Shown piece after piece: positions 34,455-35,797 of a stretch of DNA of 35,797 nt. The stretch comes from Sphingobium sp. (GTDB lineage: Bacteria; Pseudomonadota; Alphaproteobacteria; Sphingomonadales; Sphingomonadaceae). The stretch is from NCBI GenBank assembly GCA_022652485.1, contig JALCRK010000003.1:1-35797 (forward strand), read 5' to 3'. How positions within the stretch are numbered: position 1 is the first letter of the stretch; each line of letters opens with the position of its first letter. The position numbers and the translations under genes are program-made. The notes under the pieces are model-generated. The model worked only from the letters and a program-made list of their open reading frames with translations. It made no database searches and was not told the DNA's origin.

Positions 34455-34481
34455 GCCCCGCCCGGCAGTGCCGGGCGGGGC
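34455..34481 (-). terminator. Rho-independent terminator of the DUF736 gene
   Basis: gccccgcccggca and its complement around a single G form a 13-bp GC stem in 34455-34481. On the minus strand it is followed by TTTGTGTTG. It starts about 14 bases after the DUF736 stop. A near-copy occurs at 35410-35434 in the other orientation. Confidence 0.8.
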
Positions 34482-34494
34482 GTGGGCGGAGTGG

Positions 34495-34821
34495 TCAGCT
34501 GCCGTTCGAGGAGCGGGCGCGTGACCAGATCAGGTTGAAGGTCTTGGCGTCTTCGTCGGCGAACAGGCTGGCGAAGATCGGTGCGTTGAAGCTGGGATCG
34601 TCGAGCTTGATCGAGAGATAGTCGCGGCCTTCCTTGCTGGTCTTGGCCCATGCTGCCCCGATTTCGGCCTTCGCCACGAACACTCGGTGGGAGGGGGCGT
34701 TTTCCTTCTCGCTCGCTTCCTCGGCGACGATGGTGACGTTCTTCTTCTGCAAGCTCATCGTGACGATTTCGCCGGTGTAGTTGGTGTCGCCGGACTTTTT
34801 GAATGTGCCGATATTTGCCAT
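34495..34821 (-). CDS. DUF736 family protein
   Basis: A 108-residue protein with the complete DUF736 pattern: IGTFKKSGDTNYTGEIVTMS, then NVTIVAEEASEKENAPSHRV, FVAKAEIGAAWAKTSKEGRD and YLSIKLDDPSFNAPIFASL. DUF736 genes are almost always found in conjugative plasmids and integrative elements of alphaproteobacteria, near parB and transfer genes, with unknown function. ATG 34821 follows AAGGA. It has its own terminator. This places the right end of the window inside a plasmid or ICE backbone. Confidence 0.92.
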   Translation of the reverse strand: MANIGTFKKSGDTNYTGEIVTMSLQKKNVTIVAEEASEKENAPSHRVFVAKAEIGAAWAKTSKEGRDYLSIKLDDPSFNAPIFASLFADEDAKTFNLIWSRARSSNGS

Positions 34822-35409
34822 GATTCAGTTCCTTGTGTTGGTCGAACCCCGCGCTCATTCGCGGCCTCGATGGCTGGTTAAAGGCAGGGGCTTGCCCTGC
34901 TGCACCCGCAGGGCCGCAACGCAGTGGAGGACGGTGCAGACCGGGGTTTCTTGGTTCCGCGAGGAATGGGCGCAGCCCAGGGGAAGAAACTTCGGGCCAA
35001 TCGTTGCAGCAAGGGGCAAGAGGCGCAGCCGTCCGCTGCCAACCAAAGCCATTGACGAGGCCGTGGGTGAGCGCGGTTCTGGCAATCGGACGCAAGGATA
35101 TTTGGCAAATGTGGATGCGCTCGTTCAATGTCGGGGCGATTGACGCAATCTGCCAAACTGCCAGCATGGGCTTGCCAAAACTGAACGCACAGTCTGACAG
35201 TGAGCGACGAAGATGCTCCGTCGCAGCCAAGATCGTGGCTGATGCCAATCGGAAAGCTGGCCTACCACCAAATCGTAGGCCGCGAACCACCCGGCTAGAA
35301 TGACGACCGGCCATGCGCCGATCTGCCAGATTGTTCGCTGGCGGCGACTGGTATCACCTCATCTGCTCTGGTTGTCGCCTAACCGGACTGCGGCTGACAA
35401 CGCAGCCAA

Positions 35410-35440
35410 CCCCGTCCGGCATTGCCGGTCGGGGCTTTTT
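35410..35440 (+). terminator. intrinsic terminator on the plus strand without an obvious gene
   Basis: ccccgtccggc (35410-35420) pairs with gccggtcgggg (35424-35434) with one T-T mismatch and a 3-base loop, followed by cttttt. The U-run marks plus-strand transcripts. The nearest plus-strand coding sequence is more than 1 kb upstream and not convincing, so a small RNA may end here. Confidence 0.65.
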
Positions 35441-35460
35441 GGCGCTCGGAATGAATACAG

Positions 35461-35487
35461 GAGCGGGCGGCGCAAAGCCGCCCGCTC
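35461..35487 (-). terminator. hairpin downstream of the ParB-like gene
   Basis: gagcgggcgg (35461-35470) and ccgcccgctc (35478-35487) are a perfect 10-bp stem with a 7-nt loop, starting five bases after the stop of the minus-strand gene at 35493. No clear U-run follows. Confidence 0.6.
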
Positions 35488-35492
35488 ACCCG

Positions 35493-35797
35493 TCACGCGG
35501 CAAGCCGCTGCTCATCCATGTCCTCAATCGCTTCGGCTTCGTCGGCATCGCCGCCCTCGACGGCTTCCGCCGCAACGGCGGCGGGGTCGGGGTCAAGCGG
35601 GACTTCCGGTTCCGCCAGCCATGCCGCACGGCTGGCGGCGGCAACCGTCGCCACGCCGCCGCGCTGCGTGTAAGCCGATGGCGGGAACGCCATCCAGCGC
35701 GGCACCCATTGCTCGACCTTAATGCGGTCATTGCTGCCGGTCAGATAGTCATTGATGACAGACTTGATCGTCTTGCCCTTCTCGGTGGCATGGGCCT
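35493..35797 (-). CDS. C-terminus of a large plasmid/ICE protein, probably ParB-family
   Basis: The last 100 codons of a gene whose start lies beyond the window. The visible part reads KTIKSVINDYLTG, DRIKVEQWVPRWMAFPPSAY, RGGVATVAAASRAAWLAEPE and an acidic tail ending EDMDEQRLAA. The basic helix followed by a tail describing W-x-PRWM-FP is what I recall from the C-termini of the long ParB/RepB/Spo0J-type proteins on alphaproteobacterial ICEs, next to DUF736. The identification is tentative; it could be another backbone protein. Confidence 0.45.
   Translation of the reverse strand, partial: AHATEKGKTIKSVINDYLTGSNDRIKVEQWVPRWMAFPPSAYTQRGGVATVAAASRAAWLAEPEVPLDPDPAAVAAEAVEGGDADEAEAIEDMDEQRLAA

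Larger units (their letters stand above)
34822..35492. other. 670-bp intergenic region of the ICE/plasmid backbone
   Basis: No convincing gene: the open frames on both strands have skewed, shadow-like composition without known motifs or good ribosome sites. It probably contains the promoter region of DUF736 and, near 35,410-35,440, a plus-strand terminator for an unidentified transcript. A minus-strand hairpin at 35,461-35,487 ends the next gene. Confidence 0.45.

Noticed and set aside
34833..35303. Plus-strand open frame of 156 codons before the orphan terminator
   Set aside because: Tempting because a terminator follows, but it has no ribosome site, starts in the DUF736 leader and shows no motif; I kept only the terminator and a possible RNA.

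Overview
The window looks like chromosomal DNA of an alphaproteobacterium, most probably a sphingomonad (Sphingomonadaceae). The basis is high GC, the gene types and order (ahcY, the tkt-gap-pgk-class I aldolase run, zauP/zapA-6S RNA-5-formyl-THF cyclo-ligase-DUF2842), and dispersed repeats of a kind I associate with this group. The assignment is inference from content; no 16S rRNA gene is present.

Core part (about 1-23,136). A 3'-truncated ahcY has a candidate SahR-like operator. It is followed by a small exported protein, a YqgE protein, a peroxiredoxin, an alpha/beta hydrolase overlapping a GFA-type zinc protein, asd, a secreted prolyl-oligopeptidase-family (S9) peptidase and a DUF808 membrane protein. 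A tightly overlapping four-gene cassette (hexapeptide acyltransferase, acyl carrier protein, adenylate-forming ligase, SDR reductase) comes next. Then come thiE, a mannose-1-phosphate guanylyltransferase and the glycolysis/pentose-phosphate run fda-pgk-gap-tkt. On the other strand lies the cell-division pair zauP-like/zapA, a 6S RNA, 5-formyl-THF cyclo-ligase and DUF2842. tRNA-Asp(GTC), a long-form thyA, a JAB-only RadC relative and tRNA-Pro(CGG) close this part.

Accessory part (about 23,137-35,797). Directly after tRNA-Pro the sequence becomes AT-rich and the gene content changes to that of a mosaic mobile island. There is a metal-efflux module: a histidine-tailed MFS exporter, a membrane-anchored protein, HupE/UreJ and only the C-terminal end of a CzcA/CusA RND pump. 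This pump fragment meets a 5'-truncated DUF411 gene head to head at a breakpoint near 26,670. Next is an unusual run of 6-phosphogluconate dehydrogenase, a PRPP synthetase homologue, a type-2 thymidine/AMP phosphorylase, DUF1622, a heptaheme cytochrome c and the tail of a truncated membrane protein. A second breakpoint near 32,230 leads into a gene-poor stretch, then a small lipoprotein and a secreted trypsin-fold protease of lower GC. The window ends in plasmid/ICE backbone: DUF736 and the C-terminus of a large, probably ParB-like protein.

No integrase, transposase or CRISPR array is visible. The most system-like candidates are the nucleotide-phosphorylase/PRPP/6PGDH/multiheme-cytochrome module (27,059-32,229) and the ACP-based acylation cassette (9,118-12,006).
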